From contig CAXKWD010000005.1 in assembly GCA_964059195.1 (NCBI GenBank), positions 42,981,825 through 43,045,824 on the forward strand: a stretch of 64,000 bases of DNA, written 5' to 3'. The translations under genes were made by a program, and so were the position numbers. This stretch comes from Ectobius pallidus. Lineage: Eukaryota; Arthropoda; Insecta; Blattodea; Ectobiidae. Below are positions 44,827 to 56,748 of the stretch, in pieces; positions within the stretch are counted from its first letter, which is position 1; the number at the start of each line of letters is the position of its first letter. Below the pieces are notes generated by a model. The model was given only the letters and a program-made list of their open reading frames with translations, was not told the origin of the DNA and made no database searches.

Positions 44827-46112
44827 TTATATGGGTGATTCTTCAAATACGGGAAAATTTGCGTTCCGGAGTGATATTTCCCTTCAAATTCAACTTAAAA
44901 AAAAATTAAAATAAAAGTTTGTTTCTACTACCTCCATACTACAACTATCAGTTTGAAATGTCACTAACTTTAAATTCTGATATTCCAAAATCGAATTTAA
45001 TTCAATGAAATGTCATCCACATGCCCTGTCCCAAACCTCGGTTTTGTATATTCTAATGCATTTTTCCACAAAACAAAATGTTATTTCCTTTTCAACTTTT
45101 TTCCTGTCAATGAGTATGAATGGGTGAAGAATATTAACCCCTAAAAAATAAAATGAAATAAAATTGTCACCCCACCTAATGAACATAAAGAATGTCCCAA
45201 GGGTTTTTGGTCATCCACATGGCTGAAAAGAATGGAATTTTTTCTGCAGAAATGAGAAATTTGTAAAACTGGCAACAGTGTTAGAAAGCCAACAGGGCAG
45301 CTTGTGGTTGAATTGTAAGGTTGAATTTTGCTTGCTTACAAACAGTTTTGGATTAACAAAGGACTTTGTATCATTTTCAAGGAAAACGTTTTTATTCCCC
45401 GTCATTAACATGGCTTCTAGAAAGTAGGCAGAAAGTTAATATTAATTAATTTTGATTATGCACTATGATAAACCTTCCAATTCAAAGTACCTGACTGAAG
45501 TTGAGCCTACAGAGGTTTAGAAATGGCTTGCTGAGACCACTTAAACTCCTTTTTTGTCATCCACATGCCTGATTTTTGTGTCATCCACATGTCTCATGAA
45601 GGGGTATGTGGATGACTCTCAAGTCATGTAGATGATAAATGTAGGATACTATTGTGTTTGCGGTGTCTGTGACCTGTACTTAAGATCTTTAAACTGATTA
45701 AATGAATTTCTGCTTGATTCCCCCCTCCCCCAAAACCATAAAAACACAGTCTCATTAAAATTACATTAATTCCGGAGTATGCACACAAATTTGCAAATTT
45801 GATGCAAAATCAACTGAAGTATGCTGAGAAAAATATGAAATCACATAAAGAAAAGCAGATTGTTGCCAAAGTTAGTCATTAATGTGGCCTTCTGCTATCC
45901 ACATGTACACGGATGTCATCCACATGGCTTTAAAAAAATAATGAAATTAAAATAAATAAAAATATAAACATTTAAGCTCTGCTGGTGTCATATTATAATC
46001 AAGTAACCCCTGAAGTATTTTTGTGATTTTTTTTAGATATTTTAAACATTAGTAAAAAATTTGGATTTTACACACTCCAAATTTTCCCGTATTTGAAGAA
46101 TCACCCATATAT
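44827..46112. mobile_element. TIR element with iterated GTCATCCACATG motif, ~1286 bp
   Basis: The left end ATATGGGTGATTCTTCAAAT then ACGGGAAAATTT is mirrored exactly at the right end, about 32 bp. The interior has full GTCATCCACATG copies at 45012, 45556, 45580 and 45916, near matches at 45210 (GGTCATCCACATG) and 45894 (CTATCCACATG), and inverted variants at 45604-45616 and 45624-45637. The flanking sequence is compatible with a TA duplication but the palindromic TATA context makes it ambiguous. No coding frame. The superfamily is unknown. Confidence 0.8.
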
Positions 46113-47165
46113 CTTTGACTGTACACATTTTTACTGCTGTAGGCTATATTTTAAGCTAGCCGTACGAACTTCCGTCAGAACTAATAAGATAACATACCTA
46201 TTAAAAAGAATAACATTTTTAACGACAATGCCCATACTGTATTTGAACCTAACCTGTTAATTAGGGACCTAGGAAAATATAATGAAATTGAACATTTTCC
46301 GGAGTTTGTATCGGTGATGATATTTTAAAGAAATGTTGGCAATGTCACCCGATGAAGTCTCTCTCATCACTGAATTTCGCTTTTTTTTTCTCTCTCACCA
46401 CAGCACACGTAAGTTATATTGTAGTCTATGCTAAGGCATTAAAGGGGACATACCTATTAATGTAACTAATAATAAATTCGTTCAATTAAGCCTACACGAT
46501 ATTGTGTATGTATACATATACTGACAACAAATTTTAACAGCTTATTCTTAAAGTGAAAAAAACTATTATTTTTGCCACAAGCGAGTAATTTTATTAGGGA
46601 AACTTTACTTCATAAGTAGGACCCGGATTTTTAGGTTTGTATAGATTAGAGTTTCTGCCTATAGCTAAATCATACCTCGCTTATTCAACGGACAAGTGTA
46701 GAACAAATAACTACCCCGTAATTGAGTCTTGAACACTAACCAAGACAAAGGTAGAATATAAAACTGTTAGGCCTACAGTTTAGTGCATTCTAAGCTATAA
46801 GAACCTAAAAATACGGTCCCCATTCATAAGTATACTGCTTTAATTCTTTCCACGTCGGTAGAAGAAAGAATAACATATAAACTTTCCCCTTGCAGTTATT
46901 CAATACAGTTGGCAGTTTTTGTGCAAATTAAGCTGGCCTGAAAAGAGTACGCCGTGGAAGACATAGTCCATGAAAATGGGCATCGTGAAGACAAATGTAT
47001 TCCGCGCACAGTGGGTTTGTTTTCATGGTAATGACAGCCAGGTCATTGTCACCGAAAGATCGATCTGGCTGTGCACTGTTGCGTTCTGTGGGGACTATCT
47101 GTAATCTCATAAACCACAGACCTAATTACAAAACGCAAAATAGATTTACATTAATTTAAATGTTA
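46113..47165. other. Unassigned DNA
   Basis: No supported gene or repeat beyond scattered TAGGCCTA octamers. Confidence 0.6.
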
Positions 47166-47170
47166 TTTAC

Positions 47171-47490
47171 TGCCTCAGTACGCCGTAGCGTAGTGGTTGA
47201 AGCGCTTGCGCTACAAACCGGAAGGTCGCGGGTTCTATCCCCGATGAGGTCGTTGAAGTTTTTCAATTGGCCTAATCCTTCTGGTGGCACTATGGCCCTG
47301 GGGTCAACTCAACCTCTAACAGAAATGAGTACCAGGAGCAATTCTGGGGGTAAAGGCGGCCGGTGCGTAAGGCTGACAACCTTACCACTTTCACGTACCG
47401 ACTGTCTAAAAATCTGGGAGCTTCAACCACGTGGAACCCTCTTGGCCTCCATGGCATGTCATTGGGAATACTACTTTACTTTACTTAGTA
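47171..47490 (+). mobile_element. tRNA-headed SINE with TTTAC-repeat tail
   Basis: The head has an A-box-like GTAGCGTAGTGGTTGAAGCG and a B-box-like GGTTCTATCCCCG in tRNA spacing. A ~220-bp body follows (for example GGGGTCAACTCAACCTC, GTACCAGGAGCAATTC) and the tail is ACTTTACTTTACTT. Flanking duplications were not resolved. The frame 47160-47528 crosses it and is not a gene. Confidence 0.75.
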
Positions 47491-47494
47491 TATT

Positions 47495-48390
47495 AAAAAT
47501 GAACTCTGTGATGGAAAGAAGTAGCTAAGACACTCAATAACATCTTCCATAACTCAGAAACCGTGGCTCCTACCAAGAACCACTTTGCTTACAACCAAGG
47601 AGAGGATTTCAGTTCACTCTGTAGATATCATAAAGAAAGGAAAATTATATTGTGCAAGGACATTAAATGTAAATGAATATCGCACTGTCCTGTGAGGCTA
47701 TAGATAGTAATTTTCTCCTAGGGAGAGAAGCTTTAACTATAGAAGTTAGCACTGAAATCGTAGAATATAATCCAAAGTTACAATACACTGAAAGCGAACG
47801 TTTCTGCTAATAAAACTAGCCACACGCTGTTGTGTAATATTTATTTTACTAGCCTCCCCTTGTAAGAGATTATCAACCCCAGGGATTGGCCAACAGTAAA
47901 CTTTGTAAAAGCCGTTATAGGGCTAGTGCACAAAATTGAATTTACAGGGGTTGTGTCCATTTCAACTTTGTGTGGGCTAGGATTTCCTTTGTCGTTATGG
48001 CTGTGGCTTTCTTTGATTGCTACTTAAATTTTACTCTCGCTGCGTTTGTTTCACTTCACTGCGTTCTTTTCGATTTATTTTTACGATACTGTTTGGGATC
48101 CGTTACTTGCTTTATTGCAATACACAGTCAAAAGATTACATTTTACTAATTTAAAAAAATTAATAATAATTAATGTCGTAAACATCATGAATGATGTGTA
48201 GGCACAGTAAACATTTAAAATTAAATATACATACTTGCAGATGCATCTAAAAATTCTGTAATAGGCCTAGCATAAAAAGGATTTCTTGCTAACCATTGGT
48301 CTTTTAAGTCTTAATATAGGCAGACCAAATGCATATCGGGGTAACCTATTGAATAACATTACTGCCATTGCAGGAAAATTGCATTTTGTT
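47495..48390. other. Unassigned DNA
   Basis: No supported gene; TA-rich and without clear repeats. Confidence 0.6.
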
Positions 48391-48392
48391 AC

Positions 48393-50807
48393 AGGGTCAT
48401 TCCATATGAAATCATCCAAATTTTTAAAAAATGGTTGCATGACCATTTTAGAAAAAAAAATTTTTTTGTATATGAGTTCATACATGTTTCAAGATATGAA
48501 AACAAGTTTTCAAAAAAATCTTGTATTTTTGGTTTCCCAGGGGTGTCCATTTTTCAATCCTGGTGTAACACATTTTTTGCGAATATAGCTGATTACGAAT
48601 ATTTTCATAACTCAACAACCATAAGAGTTAGAAATTTGAATTATGAACCATTTTGTAACTATTGAAGCGTACTTTCAGAAATACTTTATTGTTTTCTTCA
48701 ACACAAAACTTTTCATATGAAAATATGAATTTGAAATTCGGGTAAATTAAAAAAAAAAAAAACACTTTTTGGACCAAATTTTATATGAGAAGGAAGTGAT
48801 TGTAAACGTTCAAATTTTTGTTATGTTCAAACCTATATGTGATTTGTCTGTGAGGAAAAAATCATTGTCTAAAAATACATCCCTTATTTCTAAACTGGCC
48901 TCGAATATTAGCGTTTTTCAGATTTTGACTACTTTTGGGCTTAAATATCTCTGGTGGGTACCCTTAAAAAAATCTGAAAAATTGCATAAAAGAAGCCTTT
49001 CATGTCCCTAACTCACAGTTAAAATTTCTATTTCTTGATTCAACTCCTTCTATTAATTTTATAGAACTGAAATATCACACTTTTTAGGGTAGCGAATTTG
49101 GGAATAACTACATACAACTCAACAACCATAAGAGTTAGAAATATGAATTATGAATCATTTTATCACTATTGAAGCTTGCTTTCAGAAATAGTTTGTTTTC
49201 ATCAACACAAAAATTTTCATATGAAAATATGAGTTTGAAATTCGGGTAAATTAAAAAAAAATCACTTTTTGGGCGAAATTTTATATGAGAAGGAAGTGAT
49301 TGTAAACATTCAAAAACATTTTATGTGAAAACCTGCATGTGATTTGTATGTGGGGAAAAAATCAGGGTCTAAAAATACATCCCTTATTTCTAAACTGACC
49401 TCAAATATTATCTTTTTCAGATTTTGACTATTTTTGGGCTTAAATATCTCTGATGGATAACCTTCAATAGATCTGAAAAATTGCATAATAGAAGCCTTTC
49501 ATGTGCTTAACTCATAGTTAAAATTTCTATGTCTAGAAACAACTCTTTCTATTAATTTTATAGAGCTGAAATATCACACTATCACATATTATGTAGTTTC
49601 TCCCAAATATGCTACCCTAAAAAGTGTGATATTTAAGTTCTATAAAATTAATAGAAGGAGTTGTTTCTAAAAATAGAAATTTTAACTGTGTGTTAGGCAC
49701 ATGAAAGGCTTCGTTTATGCGATATTTTCAGATTTTTTGAAGGGTACCCATCAGAGATATTTGAGCCAGATAATAGTCAAAATCTGAAAAACGCTAATAT
49801 TCGAGGCCAGTTTAGAAATAAGAGATGTATTTTTAGACCCTGATTTTTTCCTCACAGTCAAATCACATGCAGGTTTGAATATAAAAAAATATTGAATGTT
49901 TACAATCACTTCCTTCTCATATAAAATTTGGTCCAAAAAGTGATTTTTTTGGAAAAATTTACCCGAATTTCAAACTCATATTTTCATATGAAAAATTTTG
50001 TGTTGAAGAAAACAATAAAATATTTCTGAAAGCAAGCTTCAATAGTTATAAAATTATTCATAATTCAAATTTCTAACTCTTATGGTTGTTCAGTTATATG
50101 TAGTTTCTCCCAAATACGCTACCCTAAAAAGTGTGATATTTCAGTTCTATAAAATTAATAGAAGGTGTTGAATCAAGAAATATAAATTTTAACTGTGAGT
50201 TAGGGACATGAAAGGCTTCTTTTATGCAATTTTTCAGATTTTTGAAGGGTACCCACCAGAGATATTTAAGCCCAAAAGTAGTCAAAATCTGAAAAACGCT
50301 AATATTCGAGGCCAGTTTAGAAATAAGGGATGTATTTTTAGACCATGATTTTTTCCTCACAGACAAATCACATATAGGTTTGAACATAACAAAAATTTGA
50401 ACGTTTACAATCACTTCCTTCTCATATAAAATTTGGTCCAAAAAGTGATTTTTTTGGAAAAATTTACCCGAATTTCAAACTCATATTTTCATATGAAAAA
50501 TTTTGTGTTGAAGAAAACAATAAAGTATTTCTGAAAGTACGCTTCAATAGTTACAAAATGGTTCATATTTCAAATTTCTAACTCTTATGGTTGTTGAGTT
50601 ATGAAAATATTCGCAATCAGCTATATTCGCAAAAAATGTGTTACACCAGGATTGAAAAATGGACACCCCTGGGAAACCAAGAACACAAGATTTTTTTGAA
50701 AACTTGTTTTGATATCTTGAAACATGTATGAACTCATATATAAAAAATTACTTTTTTCTAAAATGGTCATGCAACCACTGTTGGATGATTTGGCATGGAA
50801 TATCCCT
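48393..50807. mobile_element. 2.4-kb palindromic (foldback-like) element
   Basis: Terminal AGGGTCATTCCATATGAAAT is mirrored as AGGGATATTCCATGCCAAAT at the right end. Each arm holds two direct copies of a ~500-bp unit: about 48592-49110 and 49112-49585 forward, then about 49612-50100 and 50101-50625 reverse. Unit landmarks are CAACCATAAGAGTTAGAAAT, TTTTATATGAGAAGGAAGTG, AATACATCCCTTATTTCTAA and TGAAATATCACACT. The centre near 49600 has a short unpaired spacer. Similar frames starting MDQILYEKEVIVNVQ recur in several units because the DNA recurs. No transposase. Confidence 0.85.
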
Positions 50808-50984
50808 ACATTCAGTCTGGCGTCAGGTTCATCAAGACGATGTTTATGTCTTGTACTGTAGTTATAGTAATCTGATCTCAAATTATATTAATTTATGTTG
50901 GATTTAATCTTAACTAGGCTTTAACTATGTTAACTATCAGAATTCTTTCTGAGATAAACAGGGGCTTACAATGAGCATCGTATG

Positions 50985-51180
50985 ATGAACCTGTCATGAG
51001 TGCGGATGGCCTGATTTTGCAATTTGAGAACTCTGTCCACACTGGAAGAGTTTACCCCATATAAGGATACCATAGATTAGTACACTATTAAAGAAAGCGT
51101 AGTACGCATTTCTAAGGAATTCCTTAGATACTAGATGTTTCAAATGTCTTAACAAGTACAATACCCTAACCCAGGGTTTG
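50985..51180 (-). pseudogene. LINE C-terminal fragment
   Basis: Minus strand reads LYLLRHLKHLVSKEFLRNAY then YAFFNSVLIYGILIWG, and after a frameshift VDRVLKLQNQAIR. This is the same post-RT region as at 18190 and 58964 (YxxFxS..xYGxxxWG). It is cut short on both sides. Confidence 0.75.
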
Positions 51181-51189
51181 CGAGCTGGC

Positions 51190-52038
51190 ACTCATTGAGT
51201 ACCTAAAGCATTCCCCCTTCTACGCCCCTCCCTGACACAGCGCATCTCTTGCGTAACATACGGAGCTTGGAAACAGTCAGTGGTGTACGTTTCCTTTTGC
51301 TAACTGCTAAAGAGTATGGATTATTATTTCCGTAAGGACTGGGGATTAGTAGATACAACAAAACAAAAACGAAATTAAATAAAGTGAAATCTCGTTCTGT
51401 TTGATATTTTGTGTACCAATTCGCTTTATTGTAAGCTACATTTCAACATCAGACGACACTTCAATACGAAACATGCCAGGAAGTATGAGAAAAGTATCGT
51501 CTCAGGTATTGTTTACTTATATGTAATAAATTACTAAATTACTTATCATTTAATATTTAGCTGTGACAAATTACTGCTTACTAATAAATATAACGATCAC
51601 TTAATGTAAGTGATTTTGTATTAATATTAGAATTTCTTATCAGGGAAGTGGATGTTACCTTTTGTGGAAGACGGCAGGAAACAGTTGTTAGAAAGTCTAA
51701 AAAGGCAAAACAGACAAATCCAAACAAGATAGCAAAGAAATCACAGCAAAAAAATTGGTTTGTGTGAACCATTGACCTCCATATACCTGGACTTAGCACT
51801 ATATACAGTCCCCTGTACTAAGAAATGAGGCCACTTTTTCGACAGTCTCGCCCGGAAACTATGGCAAGAAACTATTTGTCTGCTCAATACGAAACGTCAA
51901 ATCGCCTTTCTTGTATGGAATTATCACATGTTTGGTTTGGAAATTGAAGATGTTGTTGACGAATGATTGTAAGACAGTTCTTCTTGCATATATTATAAGA
52001 ATAATTAATATTAATATAATTTAAAGTATGTCATTGTT
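51190..52038. other. Unassigned DNA
   Basis: No gene is supported. A short open stretch at about 51640-51770 on the plus strand (REVDVTFCGRRQETVVRKSK) after an acceptor-like TTAATATTAG is exon-like but matches nothing I recognise. Confidence 0.5.
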
Positions 52039-52041
52039 ATA

Positions 52042-52430
52042 ATTGAGGCGCCTAGAAGCCAAGGGAGGTAAGTGCACTTTTTACACTTTTGAGAAAATAA
52101 AGTAGTTATCTTCCTTGGCCACCAAACAAACATGCTAAGTCTTGATGTGGTACTTATTTCCACCAGTAGATATCAGACCTAGTACTGTTTAGCGGCGAGC
52201 TGAAGGCCGAGCTAGCGTTCCCCCACTACCTTACCATGCAATTGCATTTACATGCTTTGTCTTTCCCCCACTATGCCATCAGCTCAGCCTTCCGCTCACC
52301 GCTAGACAGTAGTTGTGTAGCAAATCTCCCTTGTCCTCCAAACAGATGTCATTCTCAGCCATACAGATTTGTATTTAACTCCATTTAACAAAAAGTGCAC
52401 TTGTCTCCCTTGGCTTCTAGGCGCCTCAAT
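52042..52430. mobile_element. MITE, 389 bp, TA duplication, ~40-bp TIRs
   Basis: ATTGAGGCGCCTAGAAGCCA then AGGGAGGTAAGTGCACTTTT is mirrored at the right end. TA dinucleotides flank it at 52040-52041 and 52431-52432. An inner imperfect inverted repeat (TTCCCCCACTA, GGCATAGTGGGGGAAAG in reverse) suggests high foldback potential. TA duplication suggests a Tc1/mariner-type or similar origin. Confidence 0.88.
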
Positions 52431-52878
52431 TAAGATTAATATTAACACGTAAGATTTGATTTTGTTAATTTTCACTCCACCTATGCTCAGTATGCATTAA
52501 AATTTTAAGACATCTAACCTATTTTAAAACATAATTTATCCCTTGACATTTACCTTGTTTAAAAGTAGTATAAGCTACTGGTCTATAAATAAATAAAATA
52601 CTTATGTATATATAATACAATAGTCAAAACCTTATTAAAATTCTTAACTCATTTAAAAAAGGTTTAATGTCCTTAAAGTTTTTCAAGTCTTGTATTCAAA
52701 TGCAGATGTCTTCTTCTTACACGACGCGTTTCGACGTTAATTTCGTCATCTTCAGGTCTATAAAACATATTATAGGTATTAAAATTTGTTGTTGTATTAT
52801 GAGTGGTGTGTGGTATTTATGTGTTATTCAAAACTTACGCACATTTTGAGTAATTCGTGCAGACAACACAGCTGCAGG

Positions 52879-53367
52879 TCACATGTCCATCCGTGGGTTG
52901 TTGCTCGTGGAAAGATCGCTAGTTTCGGTGTTGCTATGCTTACCCCTCCTATTGGTTAATTCAAATAGGGCGTTATATTCTATTGGTTCTTCGTTTAATA
53001 TATTCTCATTCTTTCTTTTGTAAATTTCCAGTCTTTCCAGTGTATTTAGTTTCCTACCTTTGTTTTGTATGTGTAATATACTCATAATATTTTCTATTTT
53101 GTCATCAAATTCATGTGCTTCATTTAAGAAATGTCTGGCATAGCTAGATCTGTCTCTTTGTCCATTTCGGTAGTCCTGTTGGTGTTCTTGGAATCTAGTA
53201 TTGAATTTCCTTCCCGTTTGGCCCACATAACCTCTGTTAGATTCTTTACATTTTAGTTTGTAAATCCCATTTTTATTATATATGTCTTCATTATCTTTAG
53301 TCTTGTACAGTTTGTTTTTAAAATTGTTAGTTGTATTATATGCTATTTTTAAGTTGTGTTTTTTCAA
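52879..53367 (-). pseudogene. GIY-YIG endonuclease, inverted terminal copy
   Basis: An open frame of 162 codons on the minus strand: NGIYKLKCKESNRGYVGQTG, RKFNTRFQEHQQDYRNGQRD, RSSYARHFLNEAHEFDD and LNEEPIEYNALFELTNRRGK. GIY and YVG motifs with the following R (TGRKFNTRFQEH) and the downstream E region are those of Penelope GIY-YIG nucleases. One of the family's conserved C-x2-C-type cysteines is changed (KCKES rather than KCKEC). It has no RT attached on this strand, hence it is classed as a partial copy. Confidence 0.85.
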
Positions 53368-53689
53368 AACATTTGTAACTTTATGTAGGCCTACTCTTTT
53401 ATCTGTATATTCAAATGTTGCGTATTTGAGCTACTTCTTTGTATTATCTATTGGTTCTAGTTTGGTTATACAGGCCCCATTACTAAGATCACAATTGAAA
53501 ATACACAAGCCAGATATGCGAATCAGACCGGTCGTAAATTTCAGAAGCGCACCTACATACAAGATTGCCAAAATAATGGGAAACATTTTAAGGAACAAAA
53601 TAGAACTGAAAAACAAATACGCTGTAAAAAAAACTCCTATGAAGCAGCCGAGAAACTAAAGCAAAAACACATTAATAAACAAACTAAAA

Positions 53690-55312
53690 TATCGATGGCT
53701 AAAAGCATAATCATTGTATGTCCATTTTTGTAAACTCTGAGAAATCGCGAAAAGAAGATTATAAACTTGGGGTAAACTTCCCAAAGTCCCAAAAATACTC
53801 AACAGGCTTAAACATTTATGCATCAGTTAATGTTTTATTAGATAACAATATCAGTTCTGGAAACAATTAGTTCTGAAAAGTTTAATGAAATATGTATCAA
53901 TAACAGACATACTATATTTGTGCTCTAGTAGATTAAGTGACTTGTGGATGTACTATAGGAGTGCATATAATAAAAAATGTGCCCTATGATAATAGCAGGA
54001 TGGAATTTAAGTTAATAAATAACATTGTTTCATTAAAATTTTTTACTTCCTAAAAAGAGGTCAATAAGGTCAATTGCATTATCAACATTTTGAAAAAGAA
54101 AATAAGATTTTTTAAACAGTCACTGGTCTTTCTTCAAACAGTTAGACTTACTTGAAACAATTATTATTTCTTTTGACCATCTTTTTGCCCTTTTAATTTT
54201 TTCTTATCGTTTTCTCTACTTTTCCCTTCATGTTTCTTGGACTTTTCTCCTCGTTCTTCTCGCAATTTATGCTCTTATGAGTAATTCTCCTGGATAAAGA
54301 TTGTTCAGTTTTTCCAGAGATGGGTTTGTCGTCCTCATTTTCAACGGGGTATGGCACAATATCCTTAGCTTTCCTCGAAGATGGAATATCAGTCACAAAA
54401 TTATAGCAGTTTGGAATGACTCCTGTCTTCAAAAGAGATAGCAGATCTTTCTTTTTGACATTTGAGACAGGAATCACTGAATTATACTTAGGTATTAGTG
54501 TGATAGACTCCCAGGAGAATGGAGGTTCGCGATCGAGGCTTACACGGAGCTTTTTGAATGGTCATTCAGTTTGCAATTCATACTTATATTGGTAACTTCA
54601 GAAGAACACGATAATATTTATAACCAGTGAAAATCAACACTAGTACACTCCAAACTCGTTACAGCAAAACAATAATAATAATAATAATAGCAGAATGGAA
54701 TTTAAGTTAATAAATAACACAAAAATACTACTCTTTTGTTTCATTTAAAATTTTTACTTCCTAAAAAGAGGTCAATAAGGTTAATTACATTATCAACATT
54801 TTGAAAAAGAAAATAAGACTTTTTTAAACAGTCACTGGTCTTTCTTCAAACAGTTAGACTTACTCTGCTACTGCAACACAACTGACAGCTGTTGATGGTT
54901 ACGGTATACTCTCATGTGCTCAGAGTTGTAAGTCCTCAGACATTTATAATCAATGTATAGTGTATTAAGTACTAAGAATCAATGTAAATGCTTATAGGCA
55001 TGTAGTGCTACTACCGTGTAACGGAGCATGCCGTTGACGTAAAAAAAAGTGTATATATGCAATAAGTGTGCACTCAGGCATTCATCTTATACAAGTCATG
55101 GCTGTGAAAAGTGAGGACATACAATAAGTGTGCACATACAAAAGCTGTCTTGATCAAAATTGATACATTTTTTAAACCTGCACCTTATAATTACTATTTC
55201 GAAGGGAGATACAATATTTGTGCAGGAGAACCTTTATATTGACACCAATATCTCATTTTTGCCAAAAAATGGACATACAATGATTGTGCTTTTAGCCATC
55301 GATATGCTCGCT
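53690..55312. mobile_element. TIR element, ~1.6 kb, inside the Penelope RT
   Basis: Left end ATATCGATGGCTAAAAGCAT then AATCATTGTATGTCCATTTT is mirrored at the right end with few differences (about 38 bp). The RT frame resumes right after it. Subterminal copies of a GACATACAATAxxTGTGC-like motif lie near 53905, 55050, 55118, 55207 and 55268 (the last inside the TIR). A ~165-bp direct repeat occurs at 53995-54155 and 54687-54865. It carries a 94-codon frame on the minus strand. The TSD is unresolved. Confidence 0.8.
54193..54477 (-). CDS. 94-aa ORF within the TIR element, function unknown
   Basis: The translation starts MIPVSNVKKKDLLSLLKTGV and continues IPNCYNFVTDIPSSRKAKDI; the end is lysine- and glutamate-rich. 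The KKKDLLSLLKTGVIP stretch looks like a short helical motif seen near the C-terminus of some insect transposon proteins, but I cannot name the family. It lies between the two internal direct repeats. It may be the last exon of a former transposase or accessory protein. No other coding part was found in the element. Confidence 0.4.
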   Translation of the reverse strand: MIPVSNVKKKDLLSLLKTGVIPNCYNFVTDIPSSRKAKDIVPYPVENEDDKPISGKTEQSLSRRITHKSINCEKNEEKSPRNMKGKVEKTIRKN

Positions 55313-55717
55313 CGACATAAGAAATTTATATACCAATATACCCATCCAAGGTGTTATACAATGTATAGAAGAAGAATTGAGGAATACTGGAGAAAACGAC
55401 AAACACATAAAACAAATAAAGAAACTACTAAAAATTATACTAGACCAGAACTATTTTAAATTTAACAATAAATATTACAAACAAAACATTGACCTAGCAA
55501 TGGGATCACCATTGTCAGGCATCATATCCGAAATCTACTTACAAAATCTTGAAGAAAAATACATCCAAAGCATAATAAATAAGAAAGGAATCCTATTATA
55601 CATGAGATACGTTGATGACTGCCTTATAATTTCAGACAACATGGGTGACATAAACAAGGAATTCAACAACATTGATAAAAACATACAATATACCAAAGAA
55701 GACGAAAATAAAAATAA

Positions 55718-56748
55718 GGTAAACTGATGTAACAAAGTGCCAGTATGTTTTTGTTTAATCAGTTATGACTGCAATTATGATATGCAGAATATGATTTTTT
55801 TAAATTGATTTCCAAGCTAAGCTCCAGATTTATTCATTAAGCAGGGATTACGGAAGAACAAAGGTCTAGTTTTTTTTTTAATTAGATTAAAATATTCCAG
55901 CATCAACTGAACGTACAGATTTGTGATATCATGACAATCGCACACTCACATAAAAATACCAAAAAAATTCAAATTGGCCGGTTTCGGGTTTTGAACCATG
56001 GACTCCAGAATGTGAGGTCAAAGCGTTACCATCTCGGCCACCGGGGTCATTTTAACGGTCTAGTTGGATAAGCGCATGTAAATCAATAGTGTTTTTTGTC
56101 ATAGCTACCTGTATTTTAATTTCCAAGGCCTTATAAGATCACAGTAAAACAATAGGCAGTGTTGTCAAGATAACTGATTTTCATTTTTTTTATAAATTCT
56201 TTCGAATACGTATATTACCATAAAATAGGCACTAATTTGAGCATTACTCCGAAACAGGTCAACCGATTTTATCCATTATAAATAGACGTCTTCCCATGGA
56301 CATTATAAATGCGTATACGAAGTTTCATAAATATACGATAAAGCGTATTTGAGTTATTGCGCCTTTAAAGTAGACACTAAATTGGGGTTTACTCCGGTAC
56401 CGGTAAACAGATTAGGTTCAAATTCAATAGGGCACTTCTCATGAACGTCATAAATGAGTATACCAAGTTTCATGGAAATCCGATACAGCGTGTTTCAGTT
56501 ATGGTGCCTTTCTAATATAATACTATTAAAATAGGCACTAAATTGGGCATTACTCCGGTACCGGTGAACCGATTTGGTTCAATAACAATAGGGTTTTTCC
56601 CATCGACATTATGAATGTTTATACCAAGTTTCATGAAAATGCGAAAAAGCGTACTTGAGTTATGGTGCGTACAGACGCACGGACAGACGGACAAACATTT
56701 TTTCGTCCCCCACACAATCTCATAAAGTACCATACTGGCACTTAATAA
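55718..56748 (-). mobile_element. TIR element with internal ~150-bp tandem repeats, copy 2
   Basis: Inverted copy of 10425-11570, with GTAACAAAGTGCCAGTATG at one end and CATACTGGCACTTAATAA at the other. It has about 3.5 of the ~150-bp units instead of five. It keeps a fuller tRNA-like module (minus strand, near 56045-55975: GGTGGCCGAGATGGTAACGC and GGTTCAAAACCCG) where copy 1 lacks ~190 bp. It interrupts the Penelope RT gene; AAAATAA on both sides may be a duplication. Confidence 0.8.

Noticed and set aside
48769..50441. Recurring frame starting MDQILYEKEVIVNVQ on both strands
   Set aside because: It recurs because the DNA unit is repeated; frames differ in length and have no domain.
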